Source of the DNA: Lachnospiraceae bacterium | GTDB lineage: Bacteria; Bacillota; Clostridia; Lachnospirales; Lachnospiraceae | Direction of reading: 5' to 3' | DNA: 64,000 nucleotides | Assembly (NCBI GenBank): GCA_016283575.1 | Contig: JAEEND010000007.1 | Span: 403,524 to 467,523 of the forward strand | Shown: one piece after another, positions 19,435-27,903 of the stretch | Numbering within the stretch: the first letter of the stretch is position 1 | Layout of the letters: each line of letters begins with the position of its first letter | Translations under genes and position numbers: made by a program | Notes under the pieces: generated by a model | What the model saw: the letters and a program-made list of their open reading frames with translations, nothing else | What the model was told of the DNA's origin: nothing | The model's database searches: none

Positions 19435-20906
19435 TGAAGACAGTTTTAATTGTTGAAGATGAAAAAATGATACGACAGGGTATCAAGAGCATGGTACAGC
19501 GAAGCGGCGTTCCCATCGATGTTATTATGGAATGTAATAATGGTGAAGTTGCATGGGAAGTATTAAAGCAGCAGCCCGTAGATGTGATGTTTACTGATAT
19601 CAGGATGCCCAAAATGGACGGTATCGAACTTGTAAAGCATGCGGAGACACTTGAAAATCCCCCTCTTATGGTAGCTATAAGCGGCTTCGATGATTTTTCC
19701 TATGCAGTTGAAATGCTGAGAGCCGGGGTAAGAGAGTATATCCTAAAGCCTGTGGAAAGAGAAAAGATAAGTGCTATCCTGCATAAGCTTCAGGCTGAGC
19801 TTGACGGAAAATCACAGGTGGTTGAGCATGAAAAGAACATCGGCCGCCAGCAGATAAAGCAGCTCCTCAGAATGGACAATATCGCTGAGGAAGAGATCAG
19901 ATCCTTTGAAGCAAGATATGAAGATCTTTTCTTTAAAACTCCCTTTGTAGTATGTATTTCAGAGCCAAAGGCTGTGAGAGATCCCGATGGTAATGTGATC
20001 TCATTTGACGATGTCAATGACGGTCAGGTATTTATTCTTGAAGAAAGTAACAGACTTCCCTTTGTGATTAAAGAATTCAGCGATTCAGCCATAGGCGTGT
20101 CACAACCCCATGAAGGCATAAGAGAAGTGAGCATAGCCTACAAAGAAGCTGTTCAGGCCCGTGAGAAAGCTTTCTGCACCGGTAATCTTGAAATATATAA
20201 GGAAGAACCTTCAAATGTCCCCGAAGGATTAAGAGCTTCAGTTAAGAAGCTTACCGATGAAACCTCATGTATGCAGAGATTACAGCTTATCGGAACATCA
20301 AGGACCGATGAACTGGATGCTCAGTGGGAGAAGGTCTTTGAAGAAGCCAAGCGCGGCAATTTAGAGCCTGCGGATTTCTTCTTTATCATGAATGACTTTT
20401 TAAATAACGTAGCCAAGGTATACAGGAATGCTTTATCCGAAGATGATATGAATAACTTTAAGAATATGACCCATTTCCTTGCCTATCCCGATATCGATGT
20501 ATATCGTGAAAGCTTAATGGACAAGGTTATCGCTCTTCATGAAGCAATCCATGTACAGGATGATACGGGTTCACAGCGTAAGCTTCAGATGGCCGTTGAT
20601 TATATTGAAAAGAATTATAATAAGGATCTTAATATGGCTGTTGTAAGTAACTATATCTCCATGAACTACTCCATGTTAAGCTACTTATTCAAGCAATATA
20701 CAGGTAAGAATTTCGTGAGCTACTTAAAAGAAATCCGCATACGGGAAGCAAAGAAGCTTCTTGCGGATACGGATTTAAAGATCATTGAGATAAGCCAGCG
20801 GGTTGGCTATGAAAATGAAAAGCATTTCATGAAAACCTTTAAGAGCGAAGTGGGCGTTTCCGCCACCGAATACAGAAGAAATATGCAAAGAGAAGATTTA
20901 AACTAA
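19434..20906 (+). CDS. response regulator with AraC-type DNA-binding domain
   Basis: 490 residues. The receiver domain (1-120) has the acidic pair Glu8/Asp9, phosphoacceptor Asp55 in FTDIRMPKMDG, and Lys in LKPVE. A central region of about 240 residues (130-385) has no motif I recognise and may be a dimerisation or sensing module. The C-terminal AraC double helix-turn-helix spans about 390-487 (ending EISQRVGYENEKHFMKTFK). Cotranscribed and coupled with the kinase. Predicted to activate oligosaccharide uptake and phosphorylase genes upstream; no binding site was identified. Confidence 0.93.
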   Translation: MKTVLIVEDEKMIRQGIKSMVQRSGVPIDVIMECNNGEVAWEVLKQQPVDVMFTDIRMPKMDGIELVKHAETLENPPLMVAISGFDDFSYAVEMLRAGVREYILKPVEREKISAILHKLQAELDGKSQVVEHEKNIGRQQIKQLLRMDNIAEEEIRSFEARYEDLFFKTPFVVCISEPKAVRDPDGNVISFDDVNDGQVFILEESNRLPFVIKEFSDSAIGVSQPHEGIREVSIAYKEAVQAREKAFCTGNLEIYKEEPSNVPEGLRASVKKLTDETSCMQRLQLIGTSRTDELDAQWEKVFEEAKRGNLEPADFFFIMNDFLNNVAKVYRNALSEDDMNNFKNMTHFLAYPDIDVYRESLMDKVIALHEAIHVQDDTGSQRKLQMAVDYIEKNYNKDLNMAVVSNYISMNYSMLSYLFKQYTGKNFVSYLKEIRIREAKKLLADTDLKIIEISQRVGYENEKHFMKTFKSEVGVSATEYRRNMQREDLN

Positions 20907-20910
20907 TTTA

Positions 20911-20946
20911 AAAGACAAGTCCCCGATCAGGGACTTGTCTTTTTTT
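20911..20946 (+). terminator. terminator after two-component system
   Basis: AAAGACAAGTCCC/GGGACTTGTCTTT, 13-bp perfect stem with a 6-nt loop and T-run; separates this operon from the opposing gene. Confidence 0.92.
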
Positions 20947-20986
20947 CATGCTTATCTTAATACGTTTCTCTTTTTGGAATGTTTAT

Positions 20987-22915
20987 TTATACCTGTCTTA
21001 ATACATTTCTTTCTTTGGAATGTTTCTTATCATACATCTTCTTATCAGCATGTGAATACATTCTTTGAATGTCGGCATCGGTGAGTCCGGAGCCGACATT
21101 TTCCGTTACATAACCGGAACTTTCGGATACGTAATAAGGCTTACTGCTTAACTTATTAAAGTTATTTATGTATTTCTCGATTTTTTCTATTAATTCTTCG
21201 GCATAGCCTTCATTTTCATGGAAAAGAAGGAGATAGAATTCATCACCCGAGAATCTTGCGGCAATATCCGTCTCGCTCTGCGCCTGCTTAATGGCCTGAC
21301 CGATGGTACGAAGAGCAAAGTCACCTTCTTCATGGCCGAAATGGTCATTGATGGTCTTCAATTTATCAAGATCCATAAGCATTGCGGTCACGTAGCTTCC
21401 GGGAGAAGCAAGCTGTAAGAGACGATCCTGATGCTTTTTAAAGCCATGCTGGTTAAAGAGCCCCGTAAGAGCATCCTTTAAGTAAATTTCCTCCAGGTGC
21501 TGTGATAACATACTGGTTCTTCTGGCTTCGCAGATATTCTGTAAGAACTGAGCAATGTTCATGATCCACTGCTCGAGCTTGAAAGGAAACTGGATCTGGT
21601 TGTTGCCGAAAGAAATGGCAAGATAACCGAAGGTTCGTCCTTCAAAGAACAGGGGAGTGACGATATAGGTTGAGTTGTTGTCGTTCTTGATGGCATCGGG
21701 AAGAAGGGTGGTTTTGGGAAAACTGTATTCGGCAAGACGTCTGCCGTCCTTTATCGCAAGCTTCAAAATAAGCGAGTCTTCGGCATCTTCAAAGTCCTCA
21801 CGGTCAAGCACCGCATCTGCAAGAGCAAGAACAGGGTCGGTTACGGAATCCCAGTTTGAATATAAGCACATATAGAATTCGCTGCAGTTTACGATCTCTG
21901 TGACGAAATTGGCAATTATATCGCAGCCTTCATCGATATCCGTTACATGGGAAAGGCTGGATGAAAGCTTCATGGACTTAAACATTGAAAGCTCGAGATC
22001 CGCGATCTTACGATTGCATTCTCTTAAATATGAAAAAGAATGGAAAGGAGAGCGGACCTTGCATCCGCAGGATGCGTTGATCACGGGGGAAGCAGTAACT
22101 TCCGAGGGACCTACATTTTTACCCTTTATCATTTCAAAAAGCATATCCATGCTTTTGGCACCCACTTCCTCAACGGGGAATGTGATGGTGGTCAAGGGGG
22201 GATTTATAAACTGTCCTTCCTCAAGACAGTCACAGCCTGTTACGGCAAAATCATCGGGAATGTGATAGCCTTCTTCGGCAGCTTTTCCGATAAAAGCAAG
22301 GGCAATACGGTCATTGTAGCAGATAACGGCATCGGGCATTGATGTGCCGCCGTTTGTGAACTGATTGATGGCTTCGAGATATGAGGCCTCACTTTCGTCG
22401 GTTAAATATATGGTGCTGTCATCGAAATTAAGATGATATTTTTCAAGAATACCTTTAAAATAGCCCTCTCTTAAGCGACTGAAATAACGCTCACGTTTAT
22501 GCCCAAGATAGCAAAGCTTCTTGGCACCGTGAACGGTGATCATGTGCTCTGTAAGAGTGGCGGTGGTTTTGTTGTTTTCAAGAACTATATAAGGGAAATC
22601 TGAAGATTGCTCCGTTATTTCCACAACGGGGCATTTTTCTTTTTTAAGAAGCTCTCTGATCTCTTCGGAGAGATTTCTGTCTGTATATGTGCCGGAGGCA
22701 AATATGACTCCGTCGATATCGTCAAAATTGGGTATACGAAGAATGCTGGATTCGCCCTTGCCATAGGCTCCCAGGTCCTCTCCGTCACTGGTTGTGTAGA
22801 TTTCTACAGGGTATCCGTAGTCGTAAGCATTGTGCACGACACCCTGTGAAATACCCTGCTGATAATCCCCATAAATATGAGAAATAAACAGAGCAATTTT
22901 TTTGTTCTGATACAT
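20987..22915 (-). CDS. periplasmic-binding-fold / GGDEF diguanylate cyclase
   Basis: 642 residues from ATG at 22915 (GGGAG 9 nt upstream; a longer frame to 22948 lacks a ribosome site). Order: LacI-type periplasmic-binding fold (about 1-285) beginning NKKIALFISHIYGDYQQG; a GAF-like region (about 315-465); and a GGDEF domain whose signature is RFSGDEF. Neither a LacI helix-turn-helix nor a signal peptide or membrane segment is present, so this is a cytosolic sensor coupling a small ligand, perhaps a sugar, to cyclic-di-GMP synthesis. SGDEF variants are often active. It is divergent from degV. Confidence 0.85.
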   Translation of the reverse strand: MYQNKKIALFISHIYGDYQQGISQGVVHNAYDYGYPVEIYTTSDGEDLGAYGKGESSILRIPNFDDIDGVIFASGTYTDRNLSEEIRELLKKEKCPVVEITEQSSDFPYIVLENNKTTATLTEHMITVHGAKKLCYLGHKRERYFSRLREGYFKGILEKYHLNFDDSTIYLTDESEASYLEAINQFTNGGTSMPDAVICYNDRIALAFIGKAAEEGYHIPDDFAVTGCDCLEEGQFINPPLTTITFPVEEVGAKSMDMLFEMIKGKNVGPSEVTASPVINASCGCKVRSPFHSFSYLRECNRKIADLELSMFKSMKLSSSLSHVTDIDEGCDIIANFVTEIVNCSEFYMCLYSNWDSVTDPVLALADAVLDREDFEDAEDSLILKLAIKDGRRLAEYSFPKTTLLPDAIKNDNNSTYIVTPLFFEGRTFGYLAISFGNNQIQFPFKLEQWIMNIAQFLQNICEARRTSMLSQHLEEIYLKDALTGLFNQHGFKKHQDRLLQLASPGSYVTAMLMDLDKLKTINDHFGHEEGDFALRTIGQAIKQAQSETDIAARFSGDEFYLLLFHENEGYAEELIEKIEKYINNFNKLSSKPYYVSESSGYVTENVGSGLTDADIQRMYSHADKKMYDKKHSKERNVLRQV

Positions 22916-22973
22916 ATATGTAAACTCCCAAGACTGTGATGAATTCACGAATTCACAAATATAATTTACTATG

Positions 22974-23002
22974 TTGACAGATATAAATCAAGAGTGTATA
23001 TT
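22974..23002 (+). promoter_or_regulatory. promoter of degV
   Basis: TTGACA (22974-22979), a 17-nt spacer and TATATT (22997-23002): a near-consensus promoter, with predicted start near 23009. Confidence 0.8.
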
Positions 23003-23013
23003 GATAACCGTGG

Positions 23014-23036
23014 TATGTAGTTTTCAAAACTACATA
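23014..23036 (+). repeat. 23-bp perfect palindrome in degV leader (operator candidate)
   Basis: TATGTAGTTTT, one C, then AAAACTACATA: an 11-bp perfect inverted repeat starting about 5 nt after the predicted transcription start and ending 30 nt before degV. Its position fits a repressor operator; the 1-nt centre makes a tight RNA hairpin less likely. Confidence 0.75.
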
Positions 23037-23066
23037 TACGAGTTTTGGGTACAAGGAGAATAATAT

Positions 23067-23900
23067 ATGAGAGTGGTAGTGGATTCAGGTTCCAACTTAA
23101 GAGAGATAAAGGGTATCGACGGATGTGTAGTGCCCCTTCGCATAGTGTTGGGCGATGATAAAGAGTATGTTGATAATGCAGATCTTGATGTGGAAGGAAT
23201 GGTTACAGACCTCGAGAATTCCAATAAGCCTTCCCACAGTGCATGTCCCAATATTCAGGAATGGATGGATGCCTTTGGTGATGACGAAGAAGTGATCGGT
23301 ATTGCTCTTGCAGCAGCTTTGTCAGGCTCTTATAATGCCGGAGCAACAGCGGCAGCTCAGTACATGGAAGAACATCCCGGAAGAAAAGTATTTGTGCTTG
23401 ATACATGTAATATCGGCCCCGTGGAAAAGCTTGTTATCGATAAGATAGTCGAGCTTAAGGATCAGGGGAAGAGCTATGATGAAATAGTGGAGGCCATCAA
23501 GGATTATTGTAAGAACAGACTTAAGATAGGATTCTGCCTTGCATCAATGAATAACCTTGCCAACAACGGACGTATCAATCCCGCAGTTGCAAAGATTGCC
23601 AATGTCTTAGGGGTTAAAGTGGTAGGTGACTTCTCAGAAACCGGTATACTGCAGCCGGGTGATAAGTGCAGAGGCTATAAGAAGGCGATTCAGACCATGG
23701 TGAACAACTTAAAAGAAGCAGGTTTCCATGGAGAAAAGCTCTATATCGATTATGTTATCGATGATACCAATGCCCTTAAATTTAAAGAAGAAGTACTTAA
23801 ACTGTTCCCCGATGCCGACATAAAGCTGGCACCCACCACAGCGCTCTGCAGCTTCTATGCTGAACGCGGCGGTCTTGTATGGGGCTATGAAAGAAATTAA
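23067..23900 (+). CDS. DegV family fatty-acid-binding protein
   Basis: 277 residues. DegV proteins bind a fatty acid between two domains and present it for kinase-dependent phosphorylation in Firmicutes. The N-terminal EDD fold opens VVVDSGSNL, PSHSACPN lies near residue 53, and the lipid-contact loop is LSGSYNAG. The C-terminal lobe includes GFCLASMNNLANNGRI. Cytosolic and monocistronic, with its own promoter and palindrome and a terminator 13 nt after the stop. Which of the several DegV paralogues typical of Firmicutes this represents cannot be told. Confidence 0.92.
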   Translation: MRVVVDSGSNLREIKGIDGCVVPLRIVLGDDKEYVDNADLDVEGMVTDLENSNKPSHSACPNIQEWMDAFGDDEEVIGIALAAALSGSYNAGATAAAQYMEEHPGRKVFVLDTCNIGPVEKLVIDKIVELKDQGKSYDEIVEAIKDYCKNRLKIGFCLASMNNLANNGRINPAVAKIANVLGVKVVGDFSETGILQPGDKCRGYKKAIQTMVNNLKEAGFHGEKLYIDYVIDDTNALKFKEEVLKLFPDADIKLAPTTALCSFYAERGGLVWGYERN

Positions 23901-23913
23901 TGATCTTCAACAT

Positions 23914-23947
23914 AAACCGAATCGGATTTCTCCGGTTCGGTTTTTTT
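23914..23947 (+). terminator. terminator of degV
   Basis: AAACCGAA...TTCGGTTT stem with an inner CGGA/CTCCG part, followed by T7. Confidence 0.88.
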
Positions 23948-24002
23948 GTGCCCGGATCACCCGCCGAAAAACGTAAGAATTAATGAAGACTTTCTTATTA
24001 AC

Positions 24003-24031
24003 TTTATTTTTCACGTTTTTTTTGCTATAAT
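24003..24031 (+). promoter_or_regulatory. extended -10 promoter of PBP gene
   Basis: TGCTATAAT (extended -10; TATAAT at 24026-24031) behind a T-run; the -35 (TTTATT at 24003) is poor. The leader to the ATG is about 50 nt. Confidence 0.65.
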
Positions 24032-24089
24032 TCCTTAGATATTTGATTACAGAATATATCAGGTCTTTTATAAGACCGGGAGGACATAT

Positions 24090-26735
24090 ATGAATTACGG
24101 AAAAGAAGGCATTAAGAAGCGTCAGCGCGAGATTAATGCCAAGGGACCCAAGTGGGTTAAGAAGTTTTTATTGATATTACTGGAAATAATATTTGTTTTA
24201 CTCCTTGCAGTGGGAGTGATCGGCGGCGCAGCAGGAATCGGTGTTTTTAAAGGCATCATCTCCACGGCACCGGATATTTCAAAGATATCCGTAGCACCCA
24301 CAGGACAGTCTTCTTTTGTATATGATAAAGACGGCAATCAGATCGCAAAGCTCGTAACAGCCAATGCAAACCGTATTCCCGTAGGATACGACCAGATGTG
24401 TGACAATCTTCGTAATGCTTTCGTAGCCATCGAAGATGAGCGTTTCTACACCCACAACGGTATCGATATTCAGCGTATCTTAAGTGTCGGTATAAAGGCC
24501 ATAAGAAGCGGACATTTGGGAGCAGGCGGAAGTACCATTACACAGCAGTTACTTAAGAACAATTTCTTTACTGATTGGGTTGAAGAAGAAAATGATATTG
24601 AAAAGTTAAAGCGTAAGATTCAGGAACAGTACCTGGCAGTTCAGCTTGAAAAGGTAATGAGTAAGGAAGATATTCTTACCAATTACCTGAATACCATTAA
24701 CTGCGGACAGAGCACTCTTGGTGTACAGGCTGCAAGCTTGCGTTATTTCGGAAAGAATGCTAAAGACTTAACACTTTCCGAATGTGCGGTTATAGCGGCT
24801 ATCACACAGAAGCCCACATATTATAACCCCATTATCCATCCTGAAAATAATAAAAATCGTATGACCGACGTACTTAATGCCATGTTGAGACTGGGCTACA
24901 TTACTGAAGCGGAATACGATCAGGCCATCAACGATAATGTTTATGACCGTATCAAAGAAAATAACGAAGTTCACGGCGAAGCCCAGGTCAACTCTTATTT
25001 TGTGGATGCCGTAACGGAAAAGCTCGAAGATGATCTGCTTGCCGCAGGATACAGTGAAAATGAAGTATATTCACTTATGTACAGCGGCGGTTTAAGAATC
25101 TACTCCACCATGGATCCTGAAATACAGGAAATCTGTGATGAAGAATTTGCCAACGAAGATAACTATCCCGCAGGTTCAACCTGGTTACTTGATTACAGAT
25201 TAACTGTTCTCAAGGCGGACGGAACCTATGAAAACCATTCTTCCGAAATGTTCAAGGCATATTTTAAACAGCAGAAATCTTCTTTTAACATGCTTTATAA
25301 AGAGCAGGAAACTGCCTATGAAGCAATAGAAGAATATAAGGCTGCAGTGCTGGAAGAAGGCGATGAAGTATTTGCGGAAGCTGTAGAGCTTACTCCTCAG
25401 CCTCAGATATCCTTTACCGTTGAAGATCAGCATACAGGTCATGTGGTAGCAATGGTAGGCGGCAGAGGTGAAAAGATCGGTAACAGAACCTATAACAGAG
25501 CAACTCAGGCAACACGTCAGCCCGGTTCCTGCTTTAAGGTATTGTCTACCTTCGCACCCGCTCTTGACAGTAAGGGCATGACACTTGCTACAGTATTTAA
25601 TGATGCACCCTTTAACTACTATGACGGTACGCCCGTTACCAACTGGTACGGACAGGATACCTACAAGGGTCTTTGCAGTATCAGACACGGTGTATGGTAT
25701 TCCCTTAATATCGTAGCCGTTAAGTGTCTTACCGTTATTACTCCCGAGCTTGGCTTTAACTACCTTACCAATTTTGGTTTCACCACCCTTGAAGAAGGTA
25801 AGGTCATCGGCAATCAGGTATATACAGATATCGGACAGCCCCTTGCTCTCGGTGGTATCACCAACGGCGTATATAATATCGAATTAAATGCGGCATATGC
25901 ATCCATCGCCAATGACGGCATGTATGTTGAACCCATTCTTTATACTCATGTAACCGATGCGAATGGAAATATAATCCTTGATAACAGAGAACCTGTTACA
26001 AGAAGAACACTTTCCGAACAGACAGCTTTCTTAATGACCGAAGCCATGAAGGACTGTGTAAATATCGGTACAGGTACACCTGCCAAATTCCCCGGTATGA
26101 CCATTGCCGGTAAGACAGGTACAACCTCCAATCAGCAGGACGTATGGTTTGCAGGTTATACACCCTACTATACGGCTACATGCTGGGCAGGCTATGACAA
26201 CAATGCAGAACTTACCAATGCTCAGGCGGGAATCCCCAAGACCATGTTCAAGGTGGTTATGTCAAGGATTCACGAAGAGCTTCCCAATAAGAACTTTGAT
26301 GTACCTACAGGTATCGTAAGAGCAACGATCTGTTCTAAATCCGGTAAGCTTCCCATTCCCGGACTTTGCGACGCATGTTTAAAGGAAGAGTATTTTGCTG
26401 AGGGTACGGTACCTGAAGAATACTGTGACGTACATTTCGCAGGTCGTGTATGTGCTTATGACGGTTTACGTGCGACCGATCAGTGCCCTTTTGCTTATGA
26501 CGGCGTGGTAGAGCTTCTTCCTGTAGAAGATGAGGCTCTTTGGAGCGGTTCCAACGTGCTTGTTAACCCCCTTGATCCTCTCGGAGCAACGGTTCAGGTT
26601 AATACAACAGGCTACTGCCATCATAACGATGCTTTCTTTGCTCAGGAGAACTGGGAAGGCATTTTACAGGGCGAACAATGGGAGCTTGACCAGAGAAATG
26701 CGGCTGCTCAGGCGGCCATGGAAGCAGGCCAATAA
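24090..26735 (+). CDS. class A penicillin-binding protein (transglycosylase/transpeptidase)
   Basis: Bifunctional cell-wall synthase of 881 residues: polymerises lipid II and cross-links peptides outside the membrane. Short cytosolic tail, one membrane anchor (about 25-55), then GT51 with catalytic Glu115 in IEDERFYTHNG and GGSTITQQLLKN. An inserted region (about 345-445) separates it from the transpeptidase, which has SxxK at Ser480 (PGSCFK), SLN, and the KTG box at Lys675. A C-terminal extension carries several cysteines (CDACLK, EYCDVH, CAYDG, DQCPF), a feature I recall from clostridial PBP1 types. The GGGAGG site precedes the ATG. It appears monocistronic. Confidence 0.95.
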   Translation: MNYGKEGIKKRQREINAKGPKWVKKFLLILLEIIFVLLLAVGVIGGAAGIGVFKGIISTAPDISKISVAPTGQSSFVYDKDGNQIAKLVTANANRIPVGYDQMCDNLRNAFVAIEDERFYTHNGIDIQRILSVGIKAIRSGHLGAGGSTITQQLLKNNFFTDWVEEENDIEKLKRKIQEQYLAVQLEKVMSKEDILTNYLNTINCGQSTLGVQAASLRYFGKNAKDLTLSECAVIAAITQKPTYYNPIIHPENNKNRMTDVLNAMLRLGYITEAEYDQAINDNVYDRIKENNEVHGEAQVNSYFVDAVTEKLEDDLLAAGYSENEVYSLMYSGGLRIYSTMDPEIQEICDEEFANEDNYPAGSTWLLDYRLTVLKADGTYENHSSEMFKAYFKQQKSSFNMLYKEQETAYEAIEEYKAAVLEEGDEVFAEAVELTPQPQISFTVEDQHTGHVVAMVGGRGEKIGNRTYNRATQATRQPGSCFKVLSTFAPALDSKGMTLATVFNDAPFNYYDGTPVTNWYGQDTYKGLCSIRHGVWYSLNIVAVKCLTVITPELGFNYLTNFGFTTLEEGKVIGNQVYTDIGQPLALGGITNGVYNIELNAAYASIANDGMYVEPILYTHVTDANGNIILDNREPVTRRTLSEQTAFLMTEAMKDCVNIGTGTPAKFPGMTIAGKTGTTSNQQDVWFAGYTPYYTATCWAGYDNNAELTNAQAGIPKTMFKVVMSRIHEELPNKNFDVPTGIVRATICSKSGKLPIPGLCDACLKEEYFAEGTVPEEYCDVHFAGRVCAYDGLRATDQCPFAYDGVVELLPVEDEALWSGSNVLVNPLDPLGATVQVNTTGYCHHNDAFFAQENWEGILQGEQWELDQRNAAAQAAMEAGQ

Positions 26736-26751
26736 TTTCAAAAATTTATCA

Positions 26752-26780
26752 TTGACAAGGCAGGGGCGCTATGCTAATAT
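26752..26780 (+). promoter_or_regulatory. promoter of tRNA-Thr
   Basis: TTGACA (26752-26757), a 17-nt spacer and TAATAT (26775-26780) with an extended TG element; 12 nt from the tRNA 5' end. Confidence 0.85.
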
Positions 26781-26791
26781 ATCCTTCGCAG

Positions 26792-26864
26792 GCTGATGTG
26801 GCACAGGTGGTAGCGCACCTCATTGGTAATGAGGAGGTCACGAGTCCGAGTCTCGTCATCAGCT
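26792..26864 (+). tRNA. tRNA-Thr (anticodon GGT)
   Basis: 73 nt folding as a cloverleaf: acceptor GCTGATG/CATCAGC, anticodon stem CCTCA/TGAGG around TTGGTAA (anticodon GGT, reads ACC/ACU), T stem ACGAG/CTCGT. No CCA is encoded. The T loop reads TCCGAGT, with C where position 55 is normally T (pseudouridine). One A-C mismatch sits in the D stem. It has its own promoter and terminator. Confidence 0.95.
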
Positions 26865-26871
26865 CGTTTTT

Positions 26872-26904
26872 AAAGGAATCTCTTATATGGAGATTCCTTT
26901 TTTT
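26872..26904 (+). terminator. terminator of tRNA-Thr
   Basis: AAAGGAATCTC/GAGATTCCTTT, 11 bp, 7-nt loop, T-run. Confidence 0.92.
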
Positions 26905-27051
26905 ATACCCGTGACAGCGTTCACGAGGACTTTATTTAAATCATACAGAACCCGCGAAAGAGCTTTTTACATAAATCATATTTAACCTGTGGAAGGCTTC
27001 ATGGCTTTCATGTTAGAATGATCTATATATAAAGAAACGGTTGATGGAGCG

Positions 27052-27681
27052 ATGGAAGAATACAGGATATTATTAGAAGGCGCAGAAGCGGAAACAGAAT
27101 TAAAGAAGTCACGATTCATAGCCCATGTCATGGCTGTTGAAACGGAAGAAGAAGCGGTAAGCTTTGTAAATTCCGTAAAAAAGGAATTCTATGACGCCCG
27201 CCATAATCCCTATGCCTACGTAATAGGCAAGGATGGAGATAAAGTAAAATACAGTGATGACGGAGAACCGGCTCAGACAGCCGGCCTTCCCATTTATAAC
27301 GTTCTTAAAGAAACCAAGATCCGAAATGCGGCCATTGTGGTAACAAGGTATTTCGGCGGCACCCTTTTGGGTGCGGGCCCCTTAGCCAGAATGTATGGCG
27401 AAGCGGCTGCTCTTGCCATTAAAAATTCCAGGATCGGCATCATGAAATACGGCATTGAATTTGTGGTGGAAACCGATTACAGCAACGGAGAAAAGGTAAG
27501 AAGCTATATAAATAAGAATGATATATTGACCGTTAATACCGATTATTCGGAAAGCGTTTCTTTTACCTTAAGAAGCGATTTCGATGACTATAAAAGGATC
27601 GAAGAAGACATAGTATCCCTTACGGCTTCAAGAGTAAAAATCACGAAAAAAAATGAAGCCTATTTCGTTGACAAGGGGTAA
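27052..27681 (+). CDS. YigZ/IMPACT family protein
   Basis: 209 residues with the UPF0029/IMPACT N-terminal domain (KKSRFIAHV; ARHNPYAYVIG; DDGEPAQTAGLPI; VTRYFGGTLLGAGPLARMY) and a C-terminal DUF1949 ferredoxin-like domain from about residue 135. Related eukaryotic proteins modulate the GCN2 stress kinase; the bacterial role is unclear. Cytosolic. The 147-nt region before it (26905-27051) holds nothing I can identify beyond a GGAG site. The mgtE promoter overlaps its last codons. Confidence 0.9.
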   Translation: MEEYRILLEGAEAETELKKSRFIAHVMAVETEEEAVSFVNSVKKEFYDARHNPYAYVIGKDGDKVKYSDDGEPAQTAGLPIYNVLKETKIRNAAIVVTRYFGGTLLGAGPLARMYGEAAALAIKNSRIGIMKYGIEFVVETDYSNGEKVRSYINKNDILTVNTDYSESVSFTLRSDFDDYKRIEEDIVSLTASRVKITKKNEAYFVDKG

Positions 27682-27696
27682 TAATTTCTTTATATT
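27668..27696 (+). promoter_or_regulatory. promoter of mgtE transcript
   Basis: TTGACA (27668-27673), 17 nt, TATATT (27691-27696). It overlaps the end of the preceding gene and gives a leader of about 169 nt before mgtE. Confidence 0.78.
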
Positions 27697-27702
27697 TAAC
27701 TA

Positions 27703-27871
27703 GTGGGTTTACCCTTTCTCAGGTATTCCATAGCGGCTGTTTTAACAGTCAGGATGCATTTTTATCCAATTTCGACGAAAGGTGGTGGTTTTATGAGTAA
27801 ATCTAAACAATCAGATAATCCTCTTCCGCGAGCGGAAAAAATAAAACCACAAACAGAATGGAGAAATTGCT
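27703..27871 (+). promoter_or_regulatory. structured mgtE leader of unknown class
   Basis: The leader contains a 10-bp perfect long-range helix, GTGGTTTTAT (27785-27794) with ATAAAACCAC (27841-27850), enclosing a 5-bp TTCCG/CGGAA hairpin with loop CGAG. The left arm covers the start codon of a 36-codon upstream frame. A smaller CTGTT/AACAG repeat lies further 5'. I could not match it to the M-box or yybP-ykoY magnesium/manganese riboswitch patterns. Confidence 0.55.
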
Positions 27872-27903
27872 ATGGAAGAAATCAAAGAATTACTCGAAAC
27901 TAA
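27793..27903 (+). CDS. possible 36-residue leader peptide overlapping mgtE
   Basis: ATG 27793 is preceded by GAAAGGTGGTGG and begins MSKSKQSDNPLPRAEK. It is Lys/Arg-rich with three prolines and ends 32 nt inside mgtE in another frame. The start codon lies in the left arm of the leader helix, so its translation would open that helix. It may regulate mgtE by coupling, as leader peptides do for some magnesium transporters, or be chance. No membrane segment. Confidence 0.4.
   Translation: MSKSKQSDNPLPRAEKIKPQTEWRNCYGRNQRITRN

Noticed and set aside
22916..22948. 11-codon extension of the GGDEF protein covering tandem GAATTCAC repeats
   Set aside because: No ribosome site; the binding fold begins right after the ATG at 22915.
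27703..27871. M-box or yybP-ykoY riboswitch before mgtE
   Set aside because: The conserved blocks of neither class could be found; only an unclassified structured leader is claimed.
27703..27903. 66-codon open frame before mgtE
   Set aside because: Its first half has no ribosome site and starts at the predicted transcript 5' end; only the internal ATG at 27793 has a plausible site, and that is reported instead.
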